DNA of 13,048 nucleotides from assembly GCA_947245315.1 (NCBI GenBank), contig CAMXNV010000041.1, positions 1-13,048 of the forward strand. The letters run 5' to 3'. Position 1 is the stretch's first letter. Every line of letters starts with the position of its first letter. Both the position numbers and the translations under genes were made by a program. Shown here piece by piece: positions 7,399-12,411 of the stretch. This DNA is from an uncultured Oscillibacter sp. GTDB lineage: Bacteria > Bacillota > Clostridia > Oscillospirales > Oscillospiraceae. A model generated the notes under the pieces. That model ran no database searches, was not told the origin of the DNA, and worked only from the letters and a program-made list of their open reading frames with translations.

Positions 7399-7420
7399 TT
7401 TCGCGGGGTTTTTCGCGAAA
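7399..7420. repeat. Short perfect inverted repeat in the AT-rich gap
   Basis: TTTCGCG (7399-7405) and CGCGAAA (7414-7420) form a 7-bp stem with an 8-nt loop. It lies in the 373-base gap between the coiled-coil gene and mraZ, where GTTTTTC-like words recur (around 7335, 7354 and 7408). A looser CGCCC/GGGCG pair flanks the region just before it (about 7361-7389). No function is evident. I see no convincing gene in this gap. Confidence 0.5.
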
Positions 7421-7425
7421 GAAAT

Positions 7426-7470
7426 CGCCCCCACCGGCGCAACATCTTGCGACAATGGGGGCGTTTTTTT
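7426..7470 (+). terminator. Intrinsic terminator, best in rightward orientation
   Basis: CGCCCCCA (7426-7433) pairs with TGGGGGCG (7456-7463). An inner CGCAA/TTGCG stem (7438-7442, 7447-7451) sits inside, and TTTTTTT (7464-7470) follows on the plus strand. On the minus strand the stem is followed only by the weaker ATTTCTTT, so it may act in both directions. It could end the rsmD-coaD-coiled-coil transcript coming from the right. The strong U-tract, however, serves rightward transcription, for which no gene is visible. Confidence 0.65.
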
Positions 7471-7559
7471 GGATTTTCGGTCCATATCTAGCTGTTCTCA
7501 GGAATTTTTCCACAGGACTTTGGGCGTTTTGCACAAATTTTTCCCGATTTTATGTAAAC

Positions 7560-8075
7560 TTAACGATTATCCTCCTCGTTTTTCTGCTCTAACTTCTGCC
7601 TCTGCTCCTGCATTTTCGCGTTGGAGGCCGCCCGGAACCGGACCCGGGACTGCTTCACCTCGTCCAGGGCGGCCTGGACCGCCTCCTCCGTCCTGGCCAG
7701 GGCGTCCTCGGCGTAGCCGTTGGCCACCTGGTAGAGCTGGCGGGAGCGCTCCTCCGCCCGGGTGACGATCTGGCGGGCCTTCTCCCGGGCGTTGTACATG
7801 ACCTCGCTCTCGGAGATTTTGGTCTTGGCCTCCAGCTCCGCCTGGCGCATCATGCGGTCCACCTCCCGCTTGGCGTCCTCCACGAATTTCTCCCGGGCGG
7901 CCAGCAGCTCCTGGGCCCGCTTGATCTCCGCCGGCAGCTGGTCCCGGAGCTCGTCCAGCAGGTCCAGCAGCTCGTCCCGGTCCACGATGCTCATGCTGGG
8001 CTTCAAGGCGGGGGCCTTGGCGTCCTCGATCCGCTCATAGATCATGTCGATCAGGCGGTTGATATCATTGGCCAT
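7560..8075 (-). CDS. Coiled-coil protein of unknown function, coaD-linked
   Basis: The function is not known. The 171-residue protein has no signal peptide or membrane segment. An N-terminal region (about 1-50), including a DRDELLDLLDELRDQLP stretch near residues 32-48, leads into a long, highly charged alpha-helical coiled coil rich in A, E, K, Q and R (about 50-170), resembling F-ATPase subunit b or DivIVA-like helices. Genes of this kind are often labelled 'ATPase' in Clostridia, but no nucleotide-binding motif is visible and I do not support that label. The ATG at 8073-8075 follows GGGAGG by 8 nt. It overlaps the coaD 3' end by 11 nt, so it is translationally coupled to coaD. A structural or envelope-scaffold role is only a guess. 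Confidence 0.85.
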   Translation of the reverse strand: MANDINRLIDMIYERIEDAKAPALKPSMSIVDRDELLDLLDELRDQLPAEIKRAQELLAAREKFVEDAKREVDRMMRQAELEAKTKISESEVMYNAREKARQIVTRAEERSRQLYQVANGYAEDALARTEEAVQAALDEVKQSRVRFRAASNAKMQEQRQKLEQKNEEDNR

Positions 8076-8571
8076 AGTGCGAACCTCCCTCGTTTTCGGT
8101 CATTTCCCCCACCAGGGGAACGATGGACTCCGGCAGATACCTCTCTAAAGGCCGGCGATAGCGGATCATCTCCCGGGCCATGGAGGAGCTGAAGTGCTGG
8201 TACTCCGCGCTGGCGGGCATCAGCAGGGTCTCCAGCTCCGGATAGATGCCCCGGTTGATCAGGGCCATCTGATACTCCACGTCGAAGTCCGTCCCGTTCC
8301 GGACGCCCCGGACGATGACCCGGGCGCCGTGGGCCCGGGCGAAGTCCGCCAGCAGGCCGGGCCAGAGCTCCGCCTCCACGTTGGGCAGGTCCGCCGTGGC
8401 GGCCCGGACCAGCTGGAGCTTCTGCTCCGGGGTGAACATCTGGTTCCGCTTCTCCGCGTTGGGGCTGACGCAGACCCAAACCTGGTCGAAGCAGAGGGCA
8501 GCCCGGCGGATGACGTCCAGGTGGCCCAGGGTGATGGGGTCGAAGCTGCCGGAGCAGATGGCTGTTCTCAT
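8065..8571 (-). CDS. coaD: Phosphopantetheine adenylyltransferase CoaD
   Basis: This enzyme joins ATP and 4'-phosphopantetheine to make dephospho-CoA, the penultimate step of coenzyme A synthesis. The 168-residue length is normal for the bacterial hexameric family. The nucleotidyltransferase signature GSFDPITLGHLDVI (8-21) carries the TxGH motif (Thr14, His17). RGVRNGTDFDVEYQMA (88-103) is typical of CoaD. FSSSMARE (127-134) corresponds to the conserved ISSTxVRE loop, with a Phe in place of Ile. The ATG at 8569-8571 lies 18 nt after the rsmD stop with a GAGGA site. rsmD-coaD adjacency is conserved in many bacteria. The downstream coiled-coil gene overlaps its end by 11 nt. Confidence 0.97.
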   Translation of the reverse strand: MRTAICSGSFDPITLGHLDVIRRAALCFDQVWVCVSPNAEKRNQMFTPEQKLQLVRAATADLPNVEAELWPGLLADFARAHGARVIVRGVRNGTDFDVEYQMALINRGIYPELETLLMPASAEYQHFSSSMAREMIRYRRPLERYLPESIVPLVGEMTENEGGSHYGQ

Positions 8572-8589
8572 GGGCGGATTCCTCGTTAT

Positions 8590-9147
8590 CTACTCGATTT
8601 CCTCCCGCCGGAAGAGGCTGACGGCGATTTTCCCGTAGCGGTAGGTCCGGCGGAGGCGATAGGGCGGCGGAAGGGCCGGGAGAGTCTTCTCCGCCGGGTG
8701 TTCCGCTACGATTATACCATAAGGCTCAAGAATGTCAAACCCCGGCGCCGTGATCCGCTCCAGCAGGTCCTCCAGCAGGCCGGAGGCATAGGGCGGGTCC
8801 AGAAACACCAGGCCGACGCGCTCCCCGGTGCGGGCGGCAAAGTCCCGGGCGTCCCCGTGGATCACCCGCGCCCGGTCCTGGAGTTTGGTCAGGGCCAGGT
8901 TTTTCTTCACCAGCTCGCAGGCGTCCCTCCGCTGGTCCACGAAGACGGCGGAGGCGGCCCCCCGGCTCAGGCACTCGATGCCCATCTGGCCGGTGCCGGC
9001 GAAGAGGTCCAGGACCCGGCGGCCCTCGATGTCAAATTGCAGGGCGCTGAAAACGCCCTCCTTCACCCGGTCGGTGGTGGGGCGGGTCTCCTGCCCCTCC
9101 AGCTCCAGCAGGCGGCAGCCCCTGGCGGAGCCTGTGATCACACGCAT
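8590..9147 (-). CDS. rsmD: 16S rRNA (guanine-966-N2)-methyltransferase RsmD
   Basis: This SAM-dependent enzyme methylates N2 of G966 in 16S rRNA. The start is the ATG at 9145-9147, placed 7 nt after AGGAGG. The longer open frame to 9375 is rejected because its extra 76 codons run through promoter and terminator sequence and have no family similarity. The resulting 185 residues are normal. Motifs are MRVITGSARG (1-10), RPTTDRVKEGVFSAL (22-36), the SAM-binding DLFAGTGQMGIE (47-58) and the catalytic FLDPPY (115-120). It is the first gene of an operon with coaD (18-nt gap) and the coiled-coil gene, under the promoter at 9203-9231. A GC hairpin (9176-9193) lies in its leader. Confidence 0.96.
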   Translation of the reverse strand: MRVITGSARGCRLLELEGQETRPTTDRVKEGVFSALQFDIEGRRVLDLFAGTGQMGIECLSRGAASAVFVDQRRDACELVKKNLALTKLQDRARVIHGDARDFAARTGERVGLVFLDPPYASGLLEDLLERITAPGFDILEPYGIIVAEHPAEKTLPALPPPYRLRRTYRYGKIAVSLFRREEIE

Positions 9148-9202
9148 GGCGTTTCCTCCTACGCGCTGCATTTCCGCCGCCGGACCCGGCGGCCCGGGCT
9201 TT

Positions 9203-9231
9203 ATTTTACGGCAAACGTCCCCGGTTTTCAA
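9203..9231 (-). promoter_or_regulatory. Sigma-A promoter of rsmD-coaD operon
   Basis: On the minus strand TTGAAA (9226-9231) and TAAAAT (9203-9208) are separated by 17 nt, a near-consensus promoter. Predicted initiation near 9196 gives a ~50-nt leader that starts just before the GCCGCCGG/CCGGCGGC inverted repeat (9176-9193). The promoter lies just after the terminator of the upstream ABC operon. Confidence 0.75.
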
Positions 9232-9263
9232 TAGCATTTCCAACAAAACCGAGAAAATTGCAG

Positions 9264-9296
9264 AAAAAAGAAGGAGCTCCCCCGCCGGGGGCCTCC
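9264..9296 (-). terminator. Intrinsic terminator of the ABC transporter operon
   Basis: On the minus strand GGAG-CCCCC (9287-9296 region with a one-base bulge) pairs with GGGGG-CTCC (9273-9283 with a two-base bulge) around a GGC loop, followed by TTCTTTTTT (9264-9272). It lies about 95 nt after the ATPase stop and 33 nt before the rsmD promoter, as expected for an operon end. Confidence 0.75.
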
Positions 9297-9374
9297 GCGG
9301 CAAGCGCCGCCCGTCCTTCCGGACGGGCGGCGCACAGCCCTCTTGTCTCTCGGAGGAGCTCCCGCCCGGGGGCA
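9271..9374. repeat. Hairpin flanked by near-identical GGAGCTCC direct repeats
   Basis: Two near-identical ~21-nt segments, starting at 9272 and 9354, both read AGGAGCTCCC, then a C/G spacer, then GGGGGC. The shared GGAGCTCC (9273-9280 and 9355-9362) is a palindrome. Between them is a perfect 13-bp inverted repeat, arms 9304-9316 and 9321-9333, with a four-base loop that reads GGAA (a GNRA-type tetraloop) on the minus strand. The leftmost repeat is part of the operon terminator. The unit lies in the 3' untranslated region of the ABC operon and may protect its mRNA or be a small dispersed element. Confidence 0.7.
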
Positions 9375-9391
9375 AAGAGGCCGCTCACCGC

Positions 9392-9976
9392 TCAGGGGCG
9401 GCCTCCCCCATCCCCGGCGGGCTCCAGGCGCAGCAGCGGCGCGTCTTCCAGCCCCGTCAGATCGTGGGTGGCCAGCAGCACCGGCTTCCCCCTCCCCGCC
9501 TCCCGGATCAGGGCCAGGCAGCGGGCGCGGTTCTCCCCGTCCAGGCCGGTGAAGGGCTCGTCCAGGGCCAGGGCCTCGCCGGGGGCCAGCAGGGCCGCCG
9601 CCAGGGACAGCCGCCGCCGCATGCCCCCGGACCACTCCCGGAGGGGCCTGGGGTCCCGGAGGGACAGGCCCAGTTCCTCCAGCAGCCCGGCAGAGCACTG
9701 GGGGAGCGTCCCCAGGACGAAGCGGAGGGCGGAGGCGGCGGTGAGGTGCTCCGGGAGCCGGTCCTCCTGAAAGACGGCGGCCCAGCGGCAGTCCGCCCCC
9801 CGGATGGTCCCGCCATCCGGGATTTCCAGGCCCAGGAGGAGCCGGAGGAGGGTGGTCTTCCCCGTCCCCGAGGGGGCAGCGATGCAGGTGATCCCCTCCG
9901 GGAAGACGGCGCTCAGGTTCTGGAACACCGGGCGGCCTCCGTAGGCCTTGGAGAGATTGCGCACTTCAATGGTCAT
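9392..9976 (-). CDS. ABC transporter ATP-binding protein (NitT/TauT/SsuB type), short
   Basis: This is the energy-coupling ATPase of an importer whose permease and binding protein are encoded just upstream. At 194 residues it is shorter than the usual ~240-260, ending soon after the H-loop. It has a Walker A APSGTGKT (34-41), Q-loop VFQED (68-72), signature WSGGM (115-119), Walker B ALALDEP (135-141), D-loop GLD (144-146) and H-loop His171. Two deviations stand out: Ala replaces the first Gly of Walker A, and Trp replaces Leu in LSGGQ. The invariant Lys40, Glu140 and His171 are all present, so it should still hydrolyse ATP. The ATG at 9974-9976 overlaps the permease stop by 4 nt (ATGA). Substrate is unknown. 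Confidence 0.92.
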   Translation of the reverse strand: MTIEVRNLSKAYGGRPVFQNLSAVFPEGITCIAAPSGTGKTTLLRLLLGLEIPDGGTIRGADCRWAAVFQEDRLPEHLTAASALRFVLGTLPQCSAGLLEELGLSLRDPRPLREWSGGMRRRLSLAAALLAPGEALALDEPFTGLDGENRARCLALIREAGRGKPVLLATHDLTGLEDAPLLRLEPAGDGGGRP

Positions 9977-10743
9977 AGGCAGCCCGCCTTTCTCGCCACT
10001 TGGCCCACGGCCCCCAGGAACAGCCGCTCAAAGGCCGCCGACAGGGCCAGGACGGCGGCGGTCCAGGCGAAGAGGTCCGGGGTCTGGAGATAAATTTTGG
10101 CTGTGTACAGGCGCTCCCCCACCGTGCCCGCCGGGAGGCCGATGACCTCCGCCGCCACTCCCGCCTTCCAGCACAGGCCCAGGGCCAGGGAGGCGGCGGA
10201 GCGGAAGTAGGGCAGCACCTGGGGCAGGTACACGCCCCAGATCCGGCGGCCCAGGGGAATCCGGTAGACCCGGGCCAGCTCCAGCAGCTTGGGGTCCGTC
10301 CGGCGGAGGCCCTCCAGGACGTTGAGGTACACCGGCGGGAAGGTCATCAGGCCGGAGATGAAGGCGGAGAGGGCCCGGGCGTCCAGCCAGACCAGGGCCA
10401 GGATGATGAAGGAGGCCACCGGCACCGCCTTGACCACCGCCACCGGAGGGGCCAGCAGCTCCCGGAGCCAGGGGCGCCCCGCCGCCAGGGCCGCCAGCGC
10501 CGCCGCCAGGGCGCAGGAGACCAGGAAGCCCCCCAGGATGCGGGCGGAGGAGGTTCCCGCCGCCCGCCAGAAGGCGGCGCTGGGCAGCAGCTCCAGCAGC
10601 CGGAGGGCCGCCCGGAGCGGTGAGGCCAGCAGCAGCGCCCCGTGGGGATAGGCCGCCGCCAGGGCCATGCTGGCCCCCTGCCAGGCCAGCAACCAGAAGG
10701 CCACGGCCCAGGGCCTGGGCTTAGACGCCATAGAAGAAGTCAT
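9973..10743 (-). CDS. ABC transporter permease (NitT/TauT/SsuC type)
   Basis: This is the membrane subunit of the importer, with about six hydrophobic helices and a binding-protein-dependent permease domain. The cytoplasmic EAA-like loop that docks the ATPase is visible at about residues 144-177 (GLRRTDPKLLELARVYRIP, then WGVYLPQVLPY). Length (256) is typical. Starts are ambiguous: the ATG at 10741-10743 overlaps the binding-protein gene by 23 nt but has no spaced ribosome binding site, and the ATG at 10729-10731 (11-nt overlap) has GGGG 12 nt upstream. Both imply translational coupling. The stop overlaps the ATPase start by 4 nt. The order binding protein, permease, ATPase with overlaps indicates one transcript. 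Substrate cannot be read from sequence. Confidence 0.92.
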   Translation of the reverse strand: MTSSMASKPRPWAVAFWLLAWQGASMALAAAYPHGALLLASPLRAALRLLELLPSAAFWRAAGTSSARILGGFLVSCALAAALAALAAGRPWLRELLAPPVAVVKAVPVASFIILALVWLDARALSAFISGLMTFPPVYLNVLEGLRRTDPKLLELARVYRIPLGRRIWGVYLPQVLPYFRSAASLALGLCWKAGVAAEVIGLPAGTVGERLYTAKIYLQTPDLFAWTAAVLALSAAFERLFLGAVGQVARKAGCL

Positions 10744-11773
10744 CCCCGGGCAGTTCCCCGCCCACGGACGCGGGATTGGCCTCCGCCAGCACCTGGAGGT
10801 AGCCGGAGAGCTTTTCGTGCATCTCCTCCCCCGTCAGGCAGACGATGTTGCAGTGGGGCAGGGCCTTTTCCGCCACGGCGGGGCTCTCGATGATGCCGTT
10901 GGCGGAGATGAGCTCCGCCGCCTCCGCCGGGTGGGCGTTGACCCAGTCCACCGAGGCGGCGTAGTCCTCCAGGAAGGCCCCCGTCAGCTCCGGCTGCTCC
11001 TCCACGAAGGCCCGCCGGGCCACGGCCACGCCGGTAATCATAGCGGAGCCATTGTCCAGGGCGTCCCACTCCGCCGTCAGGTCCAGGGCCACCCGGAGCT
11101 TCTCCAGCTTCCCCTGGGCCACGGTGACGAAGGGCTGGGGCAGCAGGGCCAGGTCCGCCGTCCCCGCCGCCAGGGCGGCCACGCACTCGGCATGCTCGCT
11201 CTTCCAGTCCACGGTCACATCCCTGTCCGGGTCCAGGCCGTTCTGCTCCAGCAGGTAGCGGAGGCCGAACTCCGGCGTGGAGCCCTTCCCGGCGGCCACC
11301 AGGGTCCGGCCCCGCAGGTCCTCCATGGTCCGGACGGTCTCCCCGCCGTTCTCCACGACGTAGAGGACCCCCAGGGTGTTGACGGCCAGGGTGACCACCT
11401 GCCCGCCGGTCTTGTTGTAGAGCACCGCCGCCAGGTTGGCGGGGACACAGGCCACATCCAAGTCCCCCTTGATGAGAGCGGGGGTCAGCTCGTCGGCGGA
11501 GCCCGCCAGGGTGTACTGGTTGACCCCGTCGTCGGAGATCATACGGATCAGTCCCATGGCCGTGGGGCCTTTCAGCGCGCCCACCCGGACGCGTGCTTCC
11601 TCCAAAGGCACTTCCCCGTCCTCCGGCTCCTCCGAGGCGGGCGGGGTCCCGGCCTCCTCCGCCGGGGCGGAGCCCCCTGTCGTCTCCGGGGCTTCGCCGC
11701 CGCGGGTCGCGCCGCAGGCGGACAGCGCCAGCAGCAGGGCCAGGGCAAGAGCCAGTGTCTTCCAAGCTTTCAT
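10721..11773 (-). CDS. ABC transporter substrate-binding lipoprotein (NMT1/SsuA-like)
   Basis: This is the extracytoplasmic ligand-binding subunit, lipid-anchored to the membrane. The ATG at 11771-11773 follows GGAGG by 8 nt; an upstream TTG overlaps that site and is rejected. The 350-residue precursor has a signal peptide with lipobox LSAC, cleaved before Cys20, then a P/E/G/A-rich linker (about 23-58) and a periplasmic-binding type 2 fold. Sequence typical of NitT/TauT-like binders includes LIKGDLDVACVPANLAAVLYN, NTLGVLYVVE, LRGRTLVAAGKGSTPEFGLRYLL and LALLPQPFVTVA. Family ligands include sulfonates, nitrate, thiamine precursors and others; none can be chosen here. It is preceded by the TM1266-type gene and a dispersed repeat (11796-11891), 99 nt in all. 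Confidence 0.92.
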   Translation of the reverse strand: MKAWKTLALALALLLALSACGATRGGEAPETTGGSAPAEEAGTPPASEEPEDGEVPLEEARVRVGALKGPTAMGLIRMISDDGVNQYTLAGSADELTPALIKGDLDVACVPANLAAVLYNKTGGQVVTLAVNTLGVLYVVENGGETVRTMEDLRGRTLVAAGKGSTPEFGLRYLLEQNGLDPDRDVTVDWKSEHAECVAALAAGTADLALLPQPFVTVAQGKLEKLRVALDLTAEWDALDNGSAMITGVAVARRAFVEEQPELTGAFLEDYAASVDWVNAHPAEAAELISANGIIESPAVAEKALPHCNIVCLTGEEMHEKLSGYLQVLAEANPASVGGELPGDDFFYGV

Positions 11774-11795
11774 AGTCTTTTCCTCCAACCAATTG

Positions 11796-11891
11796 TTTCG
11801 TTGTCGTCGCTTCGGCTTGGCTATTTACCAGACAACCAGAGCGCGTTAAAGTTCTTTTTGCTTCTTTTTCTTTCAAGAAAAAGAAGGCGCG
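11796..11891 (-). repeat. Dispersed intergenic repeat, copy 2, with hairpin containing the TM1266 stop codon
   Basis: This is the second copy of the element at 2461-2555, same orientation. On the minus strand the arms CTTCTTTTTCTT (complement 11875-11886) and AAGAAAAAGAAG (complement 11861-11872) are followed by CAAAAAGAACTTTA, CGCGCTCTGG, GTCTGGT and, after a divergent stretch, AGCGACG. The stop codon of the upstream regulator gene (11873-11875) lies at the hairpin apex. It fills almost the whole gap before the binding-protein gene, so it sits inside a transcribed operon and may affect message stability or the ratio of the two gene products. Confidence 0.8.
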
Positions 11892-12124
11892 TATACCGTC
11901 TTGGCGGTCACGCCGGGCAGGCGGCCGATCTTCCCGGATAGGGCGGAGATCACATCCGCCGGGGCGTCCAGGGCCACGCTGATGAGGCGGATTCCCCGGT
12001 CCCGGCAGGGGATGCCCATCCGGCCAAGCACCGCGTTCTCGTACTGGTGCAGCAGGGCGTTCAGCGGCGCCACGGAGTCTCCCTCCCGGACAATCACCGC
12101 CAGGACCGCCACGCGGGTTTCCAT
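11873..12124 (-). CDS. TM1266-family iron-only hydrogenase system putative regulator
   Basis: This 83-residue protein matches the TM1266-like family, annotated as putative regulators of the iron-only hydrogenase system, with an ACT/NikR-like ferredoxin fold and no DNA-binding domain. Recognisable features are an N-terminal beta strand METRVAVLAVIV (1-12), the family motif LGRMGIPCRDRGIRLISV (about 33-50), and the C-terminal DVISALSGKIGRLPGVTAKTVY (about 57-78). The ATG at 12122-12124 follows AAGGAGG by 8 nt, and an in-frame upstream start within the leader terminator is rejected. The last residues (APSFS) are encoded by the dispersed repeat and may be a replaced tail. It is the first gene of the ABC operon, behind a structured leader. 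No hydrogenase gene is visible nearby. The direct ligand and target are unknown. Confidence 0.88.
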   Translation of the reverse strand: METRVAVLAVIVREGDSVAPLNALLHQYENAVLGRMGIPCRDRGIRLISVALDAPADVISALSGKIGRLPGVTAKTVYAPSFS

Positions 12125-12310
12125 ATAGTCTCCCTCCTTTTTGGCAAAAATAACAGCCCCTCCGCGATCCGGCAGAGGGGCTGGGAACAGCATGACAGAC
12201 GCGGGAGAGTCCTCTCCCCCGCTCGCTCCTCTTACGGCTCGGAACCATCCTCGCCGCCAGACTGAACCGTATTGGGTCCTCCGGTCAGAAGCACTTCCCG
12301 GGGACGGGCT
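12125..12310 (-). ncRNA. Structured 5' leader of the TM1266-ABC operon (riboswitch/attenuator candidate)
   Basis: About 186 nt of untranslated RNA is predicted between the promoter and the regulator gene. On the minus strand it folds by eye into successive hairpins: H1 with GUCCCCGG/CCGGAGGAC arms (12298-12305, 12276-12284) capped by a small GAAG/CUUC stem; H2 with ACGGUUC/GAGCCGU (12264-12270, 12234-12240) enclosing a 23-nt purine-rich loop; H3 with GCGGG-GAGAG/CUCUCCCGC (12201-12222); then the terminator. Such an arrangement of aptamer-like hairpins followed by an intrinsic terminator just before a ribosome binding site is typical of transcription-attenuating riboswitches. It does not match the TPP, cobalamin, FMN, SAM-I, guanidine-I or T-box consensus that I can recall. 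No antiterminator was convincing by eye. Confidence 0.6.
12146..12183 (-). terminator. Strong intrinsic terminator at the end of the leader
   Basis: On the minus strand CAGCCCCUCUGC (12172-12183) pairs along all 12 positions (one G-U) with GCGGAGGGGCUG (12154-12165) around a six-base loop. It is followed directly by UUAUUUUU (12146-12153). The regulator's ribosome binding site starts only a few nt later, so the terminator must be bypassed for the operon to be expressed. Confidence 0.85.
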
Positions 12311-12316
12311 GGATTT

Positions 12317-12345
12317 ATGGTATCATGGAAGGGCCTGGGTGTCAA
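12317..12345 (-). promoter_or_regulatory. Sigma-A promoter of the TM1266-ABC operon
   Basis: On the minus strand a perfect TTGACA (12340-12345) lies 17 nt from TACCAT (12317-12322). Predicted initiation is near 12310. The -35 is only 8 nt from the -35 of the divergent thrC promoter, and the two form an inverted repeat. Confidence 0.85.
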
Positions 12346-12353
12346 GGCCCCGT

Positions 12354-12382
12354 TTGACAAGGGCCGTCCTATTTGATATGAT
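12354..12382 (+). promoter_or_regulatory. Sigma-A promoter of thrC
   Basis: A perfect TTGACA (12354-12359) and TATGAT (12377-12382) are separated by 17 nt. Predicted initiation is near 12389, so the thrC leader is only about 20-25 nt and contains AAGGAGAGGAG as ribosome binding site. This leaves no room for a T-box or other leader attenuator for thrC. Confidence 0.88.
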
Positions 12383-12411
12383 GGAGGCATCATAAGGAGA
12401 GGAGCGGCACC

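Noticed and set aside
7506..7514. TTTTCCACA resembling a DnaA box
   Set aside because: It is a single copy with one mismatch. No cluster of boxes or replication genes lies nearby.
7258..7534. Small minus-strand frames in the gap upstream of mraZ
   Set aside because: They lack ribosome binding sites, overlap hairpins and the mraZ promoter, and their Lys/Phe/Arg-rich peptides reflect repeated GAAAAAC words.
9148..9375. 76-codon N-terminal extension of RsmD
   Set aside because: The extension is encoded by promoter, hairpin and terminator sequence, and an ideal AGGAGG site precedes the internal ATG that begins the conserved family sequence.
10740..12248. 502-codon frame across the leader, regulator gene and binding-protein gene
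   Set aside because: It is an alternate frame of well-supported genes, rich in Gly/Arg/Pro, and runs through a terminator. Its start in the leader has no properly spaced ribosome binding site, so it is not a leader peptide either.
12180..12310. Leader as a T-box (AGGATGGTTCCGAG resembles AGGGTGGNACCGCG)
   Set aside because: Three mismatches fall in a highly conserved motif, the spacing to the terminator is wrong, and the downstream genes are not amino-acid or tRNA-synthetase genes. thrC is on the other strand with a leader of only ~20-25 nt.
12125..12310. Leader as a TPP or guanidine-I riboswitch, suggested by the transporter type
   Set aside because: The conserved TPP words (CUGAGA, ACCUGAUC) and the guanidine-I core words are absent in the proper order.
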